A stretch of DNA of 64,000 nt from Hyphomonas sp. GTDB taxonomy: Bacteria > Pseudomonadota > Alphaproteobacteria > Caulobacterales > Hyphomonadaceae. Position 1 is the first letter of the stretch; each line of letters opens with the position of its first letter. Under the pieces are notes generated by a model. It had not been told where the DNA came from. It ran no database searches and worked only from the letters and a program-made list of their open reading frames with translations. A program made the translations under genes and the position numbers. Positions 54,814 to 63,945 of the stretch are shown piece by piece. The stretch covers positions 242,863-306,862 of the forward strand of contig VMTE01000044.1 in the NCBI GenBank assembly GCA_013791775.1, in the 5' to 3' direction.

Positions 54814-57800
54814 GCAGGGCGCGGTGACTTTTGGGCAAGTGCCGCATGGATAAGCGGGGCAGCAATCAGGACGAGCGGCGCACCGATAATCAGTCCAGAG
54901 ATGATGGCTGTCGCCATGGGAGCAAGCAACGCAGATCCTTGGCCCAGTTTCAGTGCAAGCGGTGACAGGGCTAGGATGGCAATGAGCGCTGACATCAAGA
55001 TCGGTCTCAGGCGCGCCTTGCCGGCTTCGATCTTGCTTTCATGGCTGGCGGCATCGCCCTCTATTTCCGCGAAGTAGAAGATGCCGAGCTCGGCGATGAT
55101 GCCGATGACCATTGTCAGTCCCATCATCGCGGCAATGTTGAGTTCGGTTCCTGTTAGGTAAAGCCCTGACAGGACGCCTGCGACCGATAAGCCGACGACG
55201 GAAAGAATGGATGCGGCTTGTGCGAGGCTGCGGAACAGGAAGACGAGTAACAGTCCGGACAGCAAAAATGCGGCGGCGAACACCGTCACCAAGTCCGCAA
55301 AGGATTTCTGTTGTTCTGCATAAAGTCCTCCGAATGCATAACGGACGCCTGCCGGCAGGGCCACTGAGCCCATGGCTTTGCGAACATCAACCATCGCTGA
55401 GCCCATATCCCGCCCTTCAAGGCGTCCGGTGACAGCTGTCATGGGTTGCAGGTTTTCACGGCTTGACTGGGCCTGGCCAGATACAATCTCGACCTTTGCG
55501 ATCCGTTCCACGGGTACGAGGTGCCCGTCCAGGGCCCGCAGCATGAGATCTTCAAGCTGGGGAACGCGTTGGCGCAGGCCTTCCGGAGACCAGAGGCGAA
55601 TATTCAGGCTGCGCTGACCATCAAGGATCGTGCCGGCTGTCCGCCCACCGACAAGGGTTTCGATCTGGGTGCTGACGCTGGCCGGATCGAGACCGTCCAA
55701 AGCCATTGCCGTCCTGTTGAGTGTGATGACAATCGCATCGCCCGCCGTGCGATCGGACTTCCGGACCTCGACGACGCCGCGCACCGTTTCGAGCGCGGCG
55801 AGCGCCTGATCTGCGGCGCGGGATAGGGACGCAGCGTCATTGCCAAACAGCTTGACCTCGATGGGCTGCGGGACGGCCGTCAGGTCACCGATAACATCGC
55901 CGATCAACTGAATCGTTTCGATCTCCAGTCCCGGCACGGTCTCGGAAACCTGTCGGCGGAGATCCGCCATCACATCCTCGATGGGGCGCCGCGGAAAAGG
56001 CTTCAGGCGAATGAACAGATCGCCCTCATTGGCTTCGGTCAGTCCGCCGCCCAACTGCAAGCCGGTACGCCGGGAATAGCTGGCAACATCGGGGTTGGAC
56101 TGAATAATGGCTTCCATCTGCGTCACCAGACGATCGGTCTCGGTCAGTGAGAGACCGGCCGGGGCGACATAGTCGAGAACAAAGCCGCCCTCATCCATCT
56201 GTGGCATGAAGCCGGATGCAATCCGGCTCGACGAGAAGAGCCCGGCTCCGAGTGCGACGGCGACCAGCGCCAGCGACGCAACGCGGGCGTGTTGGAGCAG
56301 AGGTTTCATCAGGACGCCATAGGCATTGGCTATCCTGTCCAGCCAGCCGCCGGCGCGTTCGGCGCGCTCGGCGTCCTGCTGCCGGGTCAGGAAGCGCGCC
56401 AAAACCGGCACCACAGTCATTGCGAAAATCATCGAGAAAACGAGACTGGACGCCATGGTGATGGCCAGAGCCTTGAAGAAGCCGCCCGTGACGCCGGAGA
56501 GAAAGGCAAGCGGCGTGAAAACGACGATCGTGGCAAGTGAGGATCCGATCAGGGGGCGGATCATTTCGCTGGACGCGTCCAGAACGGTTTTTGTTCCCTC
56601 TGACAGCCGCCGGGCGATGTGTTCCAGCATCACGACAATATCATCAACGATCAGTCCGACCGCGGCTGCCATGCCGCCGAGGGTCATGATATTCAGGCTC
56701 TGTCCCAGCGCCATCAATAGAAGCGCTGTCGCCGCAAGCACTGATGGCAACAGGATGGCGACGATCAGGACAAGTCTCAGGCTGCGCAGGAACAGGAAAA
56801 GGACGAGTCCGGCAAGAAGGGTCCCGATTAGAATGGCATCGCGCACGCTTCCAGCGGCCGACACGACAAGGTCGGACTGGTCGTAATAGGGGGTGATCGT
56901 CAGGTCCTTGGGAAAGCCGGACGTCTCCCTCGCCAGCGCCGCCTTGACGCCAGAGGTTAGAGCAAGGGAATTGGCATCGGGCGCCTGCCTTATGTTGACC
57001 AGTACGGCGCTTCGGCCATCCGCGGTGACGCGCGTCCAGTTTGGCGCAATCGATAAGGCTACATCGGCCACGTCCGCCACGCTGATGACGCCTCCGCCCG
57101 GAATACTTCGGAGTACGATTTCCTCAATGTCCCGAGTACCCGAAAGTTGGTCATCAACAATCGTCAGATAGAGTCGTGAGCGGTCCTCCAGGCGGCCAGA
57201 GGCGGAGACGATGTTGGAGGCGGAAATGGTAGATTCGACGTCAGCGACGGACAGTCCCCGGGCCTGCAGCCTCGCCGGGTCGACGAGGACCTCGAATTCT
57301 GCCTCATGTCCGCCAAGCACTGAGACATCCACAACGCCGTCAATAGCCGCCAGCAGGGGCCGCAGCGTGTATTGGGCAAAGGTTCTGAGTTCGACCTGGG
57401 ACAGCGTGTTCGACGTCAGGGAATAGCCCATGACGGGAAAGATTGTCGGGTCCATCCGGCGAACGTTGAAAAAGAATCCGGCTGGCAATGAAGGTGCCAG
57501 CCGGGCGAGTTCCGATTCAGACTGAAGAGCGGCCGTGACAATGTCGGCGCCCCAGTCGAACGTTACGGAGACTTCGGCCGATCCGCGGCTAGTTTGCGAC
57601 CGGATATTGCGTACGCCGGGCACGGCACGCAGGGCATCCTCGACTGGCCGCGTGACCGTGGCTTCCATTTGATCGACGGGCCGGTCGCCCGCCTCAAGAG
57701 CCACGGCTATCCGGGGAAACTGGATCGTCGGGAAAAGGCTGACCGGCAAATGCGTCAGTGCGAAGACTCCGCCGGCGGTCAGGAGCAGGAAAGCGGCCAG

Positions 57801-57836
57801 AATGAATCGTGCCTGCCGGCCCAGCCAATGGCTCAT
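54810..57836 (-). CDS. RND efflux pump, third in window
   Basis: 1008 residues, twelve membrane segments and two large periplasmic loops. TM4 reads GGMAAAVGLIVDDIVVMLEHIARR: a double Asp as in HAE1 drug pumps but with EH in place of the usual EN and one residue fewer, so it sits between HAE1 and metal pumps. The N-terminus has HLPVSLFPTIQFPRI. Substrate cannot be assigned; the context suggests a metal or a membrane stressor. Overlaps the adaptor gene and the MFS gene by 4 bases each. Confidence 0.9.
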   Translation of the reverse strand: MSHWLGRQARFILAAFLLLTAGGVFALTHLPVSLFPTIQFPRIAVALEAGDRPVDQMEATVTRPVEDALRAVPGVRNIRSQTSRGSAEVSVTFDWGADIVTAALQSESELARLAPSLPAGFFFNVRRMDPTIFPVMGYSLTSNTLSQVELRTFAQYTLRPLLAAIDGVVDVSVLGGHEAEFEVLVDPARLQARGLSVADVESTISASNIVSASGRLEDRSRLYLTIVDDQLSGTRDIEEIVLRSIPGGGVISVADVADVALSIAPNWTRVTADGRSAVLVNIRQAPDANSLALTSGVKAALARETSGFPKDLTITPYYDQSDLVVSAAGSVRDAILIGTLLAGLVLFLFLRSLRLVLIVAILLPSVLAATALLLMALGQSLNIMTLGGMAAAVGLIVDDIVVMLEHIARRLSEGTKTVLDASSEMIRPLIGSSLATIVVFTPLAFLSGVTGGFFKALAITMASSLVFSMIFAMTVVPVLARFLTRQQDAERAERAGGWLDRIANAYGVLMKPLLQHARVASLALVAVALGAGLFSSSRIASGFMPQMDEGGFVLDYVAPAGLSLTETDRLVTQMEAIIQSNPDVASYSRRTGLQLGGGLTEANEGDLFIRLKPFPRRPIEDVMADLRRQVSETVPGLEIETIQLIGDVIGDLTAVPQPIEVKLFGNDAASLSRAADQALAALETVRGVVEVRKSDRTAGDAIVITLNRTAMALDGLDPASVSTQIETLVGGRTAGTILDGQRSLNIRLWSPEGLRQRVPQLEDLMLRALDGHLVPVERIAKVEIVSGQAQSSRENLQPMTAVTGRLEGRDMGSAMVDVRKAMGSVALPAGVRYAFGGLYAEQQKSFADLVTVFAAAFLLSGLLLVFLFRSLAQAASILSVVGLSVAGVLSGLYLTGTELNIAAMMGLTMVIGIIAELGIFYFAEIEGDAASHESKIEAGKARLRPILMSALIAILALSPLALKLGQGSALLAPMATAIISGLIIGAPLVLIAAPLIHAALAQKSPRPA

Positions 57837-58900
57837 TCTCCGTCTCCTGAGGGAGTTTGTACGGCCGGTGAAGTGTCCAGTTTCATGCCATCGGACAGGA
57901 TCGCACCGCCCTCGGATACAACGTGATCTCCGTCCGATAGGCCCGAGATGATTTCCACCAGATCACTGCCTGAAGCGCCGGTCTTGACCCGGCGGCGAGC
58001 CGCCGCTCCGTTCATGTCGACAAAGACAAAGGCGCCTTGTTCGTCGGTGAATATGGACTTCAGCGGAACCAGGAGTGCATTTTTCCGGATCTCCGCAACG
58101 GCCGCGGCGCGGACTGCTTCTCCGGGCAGGAATCCGTTTCCGGGCGGAACCGGCACGAGGATCGCGGTCATTCGTGTCTGGGGATCAACCCGCAGGTCGA
58201 TAGTCGTGATTGTCGCATCAGCAATCTGGCTTCCCCCATCGAGTCCTTCAAGGTGGACGGGGTCGCCGGGCGACAGCCGGGTTGCATCTTCGAGTTCCAG
58301 GTTGATGCGGGTCAGGATCGCATCGGGTGCGGAGACGCGAACCAGCGGGCTGCCGGACGCAACCACGTCGCCAGCCGAAACCATGATCGTGTCAACAATG
58401 CCTTCGCGAGGCGCCCGCACCTCCCGGATGGCGCCGGCATTCTGGTTGAGCGTTCCGACCTGTGCCGCGAGGTCCCTCGCGGCCAGCTGCGCCCGCTCGA
58501 CATCAGCGTCACTTGAAAGACCGTCATCGCGTAGGCGTTTCTGTCGTTGGAGTTCTGCCTCAGCGGCATTGGCATCGGTCCGTGCGCGGGAAAGATCGAG
58601 GCCAGAGGCGGATGACGGGGTAAGCCGGACCAGAACCGTTCCCTGTTCAACGCGCGCGCCGGGCTGGACAAGAATATCCGTCACGCGGGCTTCGATCTGG
58701 GTCGCCAGGACCTGCTGGCGCGCCGGATCAAATTCGACTGTGCCAAAACCGTTCACCGTGATCGGCAGATCGCCGCGTTCGGCCGGTGTTGTGACGACCC
58801 GCGCGACCGGTTCGGGTGCGGCTGGTTCAGGTGTTTTGGAACACGCAGAAATTAACAGCAAGGCCGCCGCAGGCAGCATCCGGGCAAGAGCTTTGTTCAT
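57833..58900 (-). CDS. RND adaptor (membrane fusion protein)
   Basis: 355 residues. Lipobox LISAC (Cys20). RND adaptor order: short barrel strand, lipoyl half (TDILVQPGARVEQGTVLVRL), alpha hairpin (about 105-150), second lipoyl half (GIVDTIMVSAGDVVASGSPL) and beta-barrel, ending GDHVVSEGGAIL. Works with the RND pump and TolC-type channel on either side, overlapping both by 4 bases. It lacks the His-rich or Met-rich metal sites of CzcB and CusB. Confidence 0.9.
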   Translation of the reverse strand: MNKALARMLPAAALLLISACSKTPEPAAPEPVARVVTTPAERGDLPITVNGFGTVEFDPARQQVLATQIEARVTDILVQPGARVEQGTVLVRLTPSSASGLDLSRARTDANAAEAELQRQKRLRDDGLSSDADVERAQLAARDLAAQVGTLNQNAGAIREVRAPREGIVDTIMVSAGDVVASGSPLVRVSAPDAILTRINLELEDATRLSPGDPVHLEGLDGGSQIADATITTIDLRVDPQTRMTAILVPVPPGNGFLPGEAVRAAAVAEIRKNALLVPLKSIFTDEQGAFVFVDMNGAAARRRVKTGASGSDLVEIISGLSDGDHVVSEGGAILSDGMKLDTSPAVQTPSGDGE

Positions 58901-60204
58901 TCAAATATCTCCATTGGCCGGCCGATTGCCGTTTCGAGCGCGATCGCAGATTCTGCTGCGGCGAGCGCGAGTGAATCCGCGAGAATTTCTTTGTCGAGTG
59001 CGGTCAGCCGAGTCGCGGCTGCGGACGTCTCCGACACATCTCCGCGTCGGGCAGCTATTTCGGCCCGGGCGGCCTGATCGGAAATGCCGGCCAGATCCTG
59101 GACGACGTCGGCGCGCTGGCGCCGGGCAATGCTTACAGCGGTCAAAGCAGCGCCGATATCTGCCCGAACTGTTTCGGCACGGGCCTGATACTGAGCCTCC
59201 AGCACCTGGAGATTTGTCTGCGCTACAGCCTGATCGCCGCGCGCCCGGTTCCAGACTGGCAGGGTGAAGCTTACAGCCGGCCCCAGTGTTCGGAGGTTGC
59301 CGGTGTCCCTTCCGGCATTGAGCGAAATGCCGGGCAGGGGAAAGCGCGAAGCGTCTGCGACTGCCCGTCCGGCATTTGCGGCGGCAAGTCCTTCGCGCAG
59401 GCCTTGCAAATCCGCCCGAGCATCCAAGGCTGTCTTGAAGAGTGATTCTGCAGCTGGCATGCCAGCCTCCGTGGCGGACGGCGCCTGCAGGCGGATGATT
59501 TCGTCTGGTGCAATGCCAAGCAGGCGGTTGAGATCAAGCCGTGCGGCGGCGAGCTGGTTTTCTGCAGAGCGGTCACGGTCCGAAGCGTCGGCAGCGGCAA
59601 GCCGGCGCGCATCCACTTCAATTGCCGCGATATCGCCGCGCGCAGCCGCAGCGATGGCCCGGTCAAGATCCTGATCGGCGATTTGCCGATAGCTTGTCGT
59701 TTTGAGTTTGATGCCTTCCAGCCAGGAAATTCGGGTGGCCAGAAGTTTGGCATTCTGGCGGGTCAACCACTCCGTCCACAGAACGTCCTGCCTGACGCTT
59801 GCGGCGTTGGCTTTCGCTGCGTCGACGCGGGCGGGCCGTGTCGATAGGGCTGCCAGATCGAGCCCCAGTGATGAGGTAAGAGCAATCACTGTGTTGACAC
59901 CGTTGATCGGGAAATCGGCGCCAAGACCAAGAGTGGGATCTGGTAGAAGCCCGGCGGCAAACAATTGCGCCCCGGCGAGACCTTCCTGCGCGCGAACGAC
60001 CTTGAGATCAGGATTGCTCAGGATCGCGATACTCGCGAGGTCGTAGGCTGAAAGCGGATGCGCGATGTCGACAACGCCTTCTGGGCCCGCGGCCTGCGCG
60101 AGTAAAGCGCCTGAAATCGCAATGTCAGGCGGGGAATAGGGCGTTGGCTGAATCGCGCAGGCCGATGCGGCAACCAGCATCGGGATCATCGTCACGAATT
60201 TCAT
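58897..60204 (-). CDS. TolC-family outer membrane lipoprotein
   Basis: 435 residues from ATG 60204 (GAGGAC upstream). Lipobox at AASAC (Cys16). OEP repeats: SAYDLASIAILSNPDLKVVRAQEGLAGAQ, then the second half DARADLQGLREGLAAANAG with helical hairpins. Exit duct for the adjacent adaptor and RND pump. First pump gene of the operon, 72 bases after the sensor kinase stop. Confidence 0.88.
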   Translation of the reverse strand: MKFVTMIPMLVAASACAIQPTPYSPPDIAISGALLAQAAGPEGVVDIAHPLSAYDLASIAILSNPDLKVVRAQEGLAGAQLFAAGLLPDPTLGLGADFPINGVNTVIALTSSLGLDLAALSTRPARVDAAKANAASVRQDVLWTEWLTRQNAKLLATRISWLEGIKLKTTSYRQIADQDLDRAIAAAARGDIAAIEVDARRLAAADASDRDRSAENQLAAARLDLNRLLGIAPDEIIRLQAPSATEAGMPAAESLFKTALDARADLQGLREGLAAANAGRAVADASRFPLPGISLNAGRDTGNLRTLGPAVSFTLPVWNRARGDQAVAQTNLQVLEAQYQARAETVRADIGAALTAVSIARRQRADVVQDLAGISDQAARAEIAARRGDVSETSAAATRLTALDKEILADSLALAAAESAIALETAIGRPMEIFE

Positions 60205-60276
60205 GTTGATGTCCTCACTCTTGAAATCAGGGCGTCGCACCGGATCGCTCCAACTGTCATCAGATGAGCCGGGCGG

Positions 60277-61653
60277 TCAACGTGCATCGGACCTGAGGGC
60301 TTCATCAAACCTGGCGAAGTCAACGCGAACCAGAAGGCCCGGATTCGCATTGCTGAGGCGGAGCGATGCACCATGCAAGTCAGCGATGGCCTCCACCAGG
60401 GCAAGCCCGAGGCCGGAGCCGGGTGTGTGGCGGGATTTGTCCAGCCGGTAGAAGCGCCCAAGCACCCGTTCATGTTCTTCCGGCGGGATCCCCGGGCCGT
60501 TGTCGCCAACACTCATCCAGACGCCATTGTGCCCGGAGCCGGTCTCAAGCCAGATTTTGGCGCCTGGCCCTGCATGCCGGATGGCGTTCTCTATCAGATT
60601 GGCCCCCAGCTGGATGAGCAGATCCCGATCTCCGAACACGAGCGTATCGGTATTGGCAAAAGTGGATACCGACAGAACCTGATCGGAATCCTCGGCGACG
60701 GCAGTGTACACGTCGCTGAGTGCAGCAGCCACCTCTGAAAGCGGCACCGCCCGAAACTTGGCCTTTCGCGCGCCGGCTTCGATCTGAGAGATTCTCAGAA
60801 GTGCATCAAAGGTCGCGGTAATCTGTCGAATCTCGTCGGTCACCAGATCAAGATGCGCCTCAAGATTGGGATACGATTCCGATTCACTCCGTAGACGTTC
60901 AATCTGGATACCGAGCCGGTTTATGGGCGTTCGCAGATCGTGGGCTATGTCGGCGCTGACCTGTCTGATACCCGATACCGTGGCCTCCAGTTGGCCGAGC
61001 GCTTCGTTGATACGCTCAGACAGTAAGCCAAGATCGTCCTGATGTCCTCTGGTGTCTATCCGGCGCTTCATGTCGCCAGAGGCGACCTTGCGCAGAACGC
61101 TCGAAATACGATCAATTCGGGCGCGCCCATTGCGGGACAGGACTATGGCGGCCAGTCCGGCAAGCGCTGACACAAAGAAAGTTGCGCCGCCAAAGGCTTT
61201 CAGGATCGTGCTTGCGATGTCGTCGGTTTCTTCATAGCTCCTGGCGGTGATCAGCCGGAGATCGTCAAACCGTCTGCTGATCAGCAGGTAGGTGTCATCA
61301 TCGTCCTGACCCAGACGGGTTCCTGTAACATCGCCGTCGCCAAGCGCGCCGGGATCCGGGAGGGGGTGTCCGGCCAAGTATGTCCCATCGGACCTGCCGA
61401 GCCAGACAATGTCGTCTTCCGGGTCCAGGCTTGCGGCACGCGCTTCGACATCTGCCAGTAGCGCGTCTTGGCCATCCGCCTCATAGGTATCCAGGACTTG
61501 CGCCGACATGAGTGCGGCAGCCTGTTCGACACGGCCGTCGAGGTCATGATGAATCGATTGGAAGGCAATCCAGCCTGCGACAAGGTTCGACAGCACGAAC
61601 AGGCTAGTCAGTGCGAGGGCGAACCTGAAATATGTGCCGCGCAAAAGGTCCAT
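60277..61653 (-). CDS. sensor histidine kinase
   Basis: 458 residues from ATG 61653 (an upstream in-frame ATG at 61680 would overlap the regulator gene by 26 bases). TM1 about 11-32, periplasmic domain 33-150 with acidic patch GQDDDDTY, TM2 about 152-172, HAMP, HisKA with His238 (ADIAHDLRTPINR), then NLIENAIRH, GDNGPGIP and GSGLGLAL of the ATPase domain. CusS/QseC-like layout. It phosphorylates the upstream-encoded regulator; the signal is unknown but probably periplasmic. Confidence 0.92.
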   Translation of the reverse strand: MDLLRGTYFRFALALTSLFVLSNLVAGWIAFQSIHHDLDGRVEQAAALMSAQVLDTYEADGQDALLADVEARAASLDPEDDIVWLGRSDGTYLAGHPLPDPGALGDGDVTGTRLGQDDDDTYLLISRRFDDLRLITARSYEETDDIASTILKAFGGATFFVSALAGLAAIVLSRNGRARIDRISSVLRKVASGDMKRRIDTRGHQDDLGLLSERINEALGQLEATVSGIRQVSADIAHDLRTPINRLGIQIERLRSESESYPNLEAHLDLVTDEIRQITATFDALLRISQIEAGARKAKFRAVPLSEVAAALSDVYTAVAEDSDQVLSVSTFANTDTLVFGDRDLLIQLGANLIENAIRHAGPGAKIWLETGSGHNGVWMSVGDNGPGIPPEEHERVLGRFYRLDKSRHTPGSGLGLALVEAIADLHGASLRLSNANPGLLVRVDFARFDEALRSDAR

Positions 61654-61654
61654 A

Positions 61655-62326
61655 CTAAGCACGAAGTGTATATCCCACATTCTTGATCGTGTGCAGGAGC
61701 TCCGTCTCGAACGGCTTGTCGATCTTGGCTCTCAACCTGCTGATATGCGTTTCGACGACAGAGGTCTGCGGATCGAAATTGAAATCCCAGACATGTTCCA
61801 AAAGCATCGTCTTGCTCAGGACACGCCCTTCGGACCGCATAAAATATTCCAGCAAGGCGAACTCCTTGGCGAGGAGCTCGATCCGGATTCCGCCGCGCAT
61901 CACTGCCCGCCGTACGAGGTCCATTTCGAGGTCTCCGACGGTGAGCTTTGTCTGTTCGGTCATCCGGGCAGGCCGCCGCGCGATAGCGGCGAGCCGCGCG
62001 GCGAGTTCCGAGAACGCAAACGGCTTGACAAGGTAGTCATCGGCGCCCGCTTCCAGGCCTTCTACCCTGTCATCTATGCCGCCAATGGCTGTGAGAAACA
62101 GGACAGGCGCAATACTGCCGGCTGCCCGGATGGCCTTCAGAATGGCCAGTCCGTCCATCCCTGGCAGCATCCGGTCAAGAATGATTGCGCCATAGCTGCC
62201 TCGCGCTGCGAGGGTCAGACCATCGACCCCGTCGGCGGTCGCATCAACAAGATGTCCTGCGCCGATGAGGCCGGATTCCACATAGTCACGGGTGACAACA
62301 TCGTCTTCGACGAGCAGAATTTTCAT
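61655..62326 (-). CDS. OmpR-family response regulator
   Basis: 223 residues. Receiver domain with EDD at 7-9, phospho-acceptor Asp51 (IILDRMLPGMDG), Thr in FLTA and Lys in LVKPF. C-terminal winged helix with LLEHVWDFNFDPQTSVVETHISRLRAKID, very like CusR/PcoR. One base separates its stop from the kinase start. The paired palindromes at 62815 and 62949 are candidate targets. Confidence 0.93.
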   Translation of the reverse strand: MKILLVEDDVVTRDYVESGLIGAGHLVDATADGVDGLTLAARGSYGAIILDRMLPGMDGLAILKAIRAAGSIAPVLFLTAIGGIDDRVEGLEAGADDYLVKPFAFSELAARLAAIARRPARMTEQTKLTVGDLEMDLVRRAVMRGGIRIELLAKEFALLEYFMRSEGRVLSKTMLLEHVWDFNFDPQTSVVETHISRLRAKIDKPFETELLHTIKNVGYTLRA

Positions 62327-62374
62327 GATGCCGTTTCGCTCTTATGTCGGAAATCTGGGCGGGACTCGTCGAAC

Positions 62375-62722
62375 CTACTTGGCCTCACCCGTGCTGTCGC
62401 GATCTTCAAGTTCGACAGACAGCACCGCGGCGGTCTCGGGATCGATGTGGACTTCAAGTTCGCCGCCGTTGGCGTCCAGAAGTTCGACAGTGAACGTCCA
62501 CGCTCCATCCTCGTCTTCAAATTCAGCCGCGATTGCCTTTGCGCTTGTTTCCGCTTCTGCAGCCGCGATCGCCTGAGTCAGGCTGACAGGGGAGGCGCGT
62601 AACGCTGTAGCTTCTGCGAGATCGTCGTTATCGGGGCGGGCTTCAGCAATTGCCACGCCCATCGCGCCCAGCGTCAGGGCAGCCACCGCTGCGAATGAAA
62701 GTGTCATCATCTGTTTGTTCAT
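62375..62722 (-). CDS. exported PepSY-domain protein
   Basis: 115 residues from ATG 62722 (CAGGAG upstream); longer frames lack a signal start. Signal peptide ends near AIAEA. The rest is one PepSY domain: VSLTQAIAAAEAETSAKAIAAEFED, then GAWTFTVELLDANGGELEVHIDPETAAVLSVE. Acidic overall. Such proteins are common targets and partners of CusR-type two-component systems and may bind cation or inhibit peptidase. It opens the seven-gene operon, 48 bases before the regulator. Confidence 0.9.
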   Translation of the reverse strand: MNKQMMTLSFAAVAALTLGAMGVAIAEARPDNDDLAEATALRASPVSLTQAIAAAEAETSAKAIAAEFEDEDGAWTFTVELLDANGGELEVHIDPETAAVLSVELEDRDSTGEAK

Positions 62723-62814
62723 GTCGGGTCTCCTGATTGTGACATATAGGTGCGACCGAACGGCACCTTCCGCCTTTAGACACGACTGATCTGCCCCTGA
62801 TCCGTCGGCTAGTT

Positions 62815-62828
62815 TACAAATATGTACA
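62815..62828. promoter_or_regulatory. palindromic operator candidate, copy 1
   Basis: TACAAATATGTACA, 92 bases upstream of the PepSY gene start. Shares 13 of 14 bases with the copy at 62949. Confidence 0.6.
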
Positions 62829-62948
62829 CTTTCGATTGGCTGGCGGAGCGTTGCCAGTGGGCGGACATGCAGCACACGCCGACGTCTGCTTGTAAGGCGC
62901 GCCTTTGGGCAGACCGTCAGCTTGGCGCATGTCCTCAAGTTGGCAATA

Positions 62949-62962
62949 TACAAATTTGTACA
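62949..62962. promoter_or_regulatory. palindromic operator candidate, copy 2
   Basis: TACAAATTTGTACA (perfect TACAAATTTGTA core), 63 bases upstream of the MlaC-like gene. The pair flanks a divergent promoter region and resembles the AT-rich dyads used by CusR/PcoR-type regulators, though the sequence differs from CusR boxes. Confidence 0.6.
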
Positions 62963-63025
62963 TTGGCCACCATCTTGATTTAAGTGGCGGGCGAGAAGGA
63001 TGATGCTTCCAAACCGGAGATCTCC

Positions 63026-63571
63026 ATGCGCCGAATTGCTGCACTTCTCCTGCTGTTCGTTCAGTTTCCGCTTTCCGCCATCGCCAACCCCCAAGCCGAG
63101 GAACACGTTCAGGCCGTCGTCCAATCGATCCACGCCGAGCAGGACGGAGCGCTCGCAGCAGCGCTCGTTGAAGAAATCGACATCAGCCGTACGTCGCGGT
63201 TTGTTCTCGGGCGGCACCTGCGCGACGCGACGCCGGCACAGATCGAGGCATTCGAGAGCCGGTTCAGGGCTTATCTGGTCAGCTTCCTGTCCGGTCGGAC
63301 GGATGAGCTCGCACAGGCAAAGATCGAGATTGTCGGATCGAGTGATCGAAATCCAGGCGATTCGATCGTGACCACGCGCGTCTCCTCACCTTTCCGGGAG
63401 CCGATGATCATGCGTTGGCGCCTTATCGAGCGAGAGAACGCCTGGAGGCTGGTGGATGTCGAAGTTCACGGGATATGGCTGGCAATTGAACAGCGTGCGC
63501 AGATTGCATCGCTTCTCGACCGAAAGGACGTTGGAATCGGCGACCTCTATTCCGGGCAGGAGGTTCGGTGA
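63026..63571 (+). CDS. MlaC/Ttg2D-family protein, orphan
   Basis: 181 residues from ATG 63026 (GGAGA upstream); the frame extends to 62984 without signal. Signal peptide ends near AIANP. MlaC pattern: helical N-terminal half (AEEHVQAVVQSIHAEQ, FVLGRHLRDATPAQIEAFESRFRAYLVSFL) then the strands SIVTTRVSS, MRWRLIERENAWRLVDVEVHGIWLAIEQRAQIASLL. MlaC ferries phospholipid between membranes. No mlaFEDB genes are near. It is divergent from the efflux operon, so it may answer the same envelope-stress signal. Confidence 0.88.
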   Translation: MRRIAALLLLFVQFPLSAIANPQAEEHVQAVVQSIHAEQDGALAAALVEEIDISRTSRFVLGRHLRDATPAQIEAFESRFRAYLVSFLSGRTDELAQAKIEIVGSSDRNPGDSIVTTRVSSPFREPMIMRWRLIERENAWRLVDVEVHGIWLAIEQRAQIASLLDRKDVGIGDLYSGQEVR

Positions 63572-63945
63572 AGCCGCGCAGGTTTTGGCCTGGAGGCGGG
63601 CAACCTTGACGTCCGAACCGCGCTTCGAACCCGTGTATCGACCCAGAAAAATGCTCAAGCCATAAGGAGCAAAATTGGCTATGAGAGTGCGCATGGACCG
63701 ACCCGCTCCGATTCTTCGGACCACCGTTACTTCGGGAGAGCGACCAATTGGCGTGCGTCTGCGAGATGTCATTTTCCAAGCATCGACCCGATCTCGTTTT
63801 CCACACACACCATTTATTGTGTGGCAAACGCTGAGATCAACTCAGATAACCCTTCTGACTGTTCCCCGTCAGCGACTGTGAGACAGATCGGCCAAATTGC
63901 TTAAGGAGGATTTCTGGCTCATCGTAACTGATACGAGGAGTGAAG
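63572..63945. other. 374-base region without a recognisable gene, leading into an IS3-type element
   Basis: A hairpin CCACACA/TGTGTGG with an 8-base loop lies at 63801-63822. A 68-codon frame at 63675-63881 has AAGGAG before a TTG but no similarity. The left end of the insertion sequence should fall within the last 100 bases; its terminal repeat cannot be fixed without the other end. Confidence 0.4.

Noticed and set aside
63675-63881. 68-codon frame before the IS3-type gene
   Set aside because: Has a possible ribosome site before TTG but no similarity, odd composition and a hairpin inside; not enough support.
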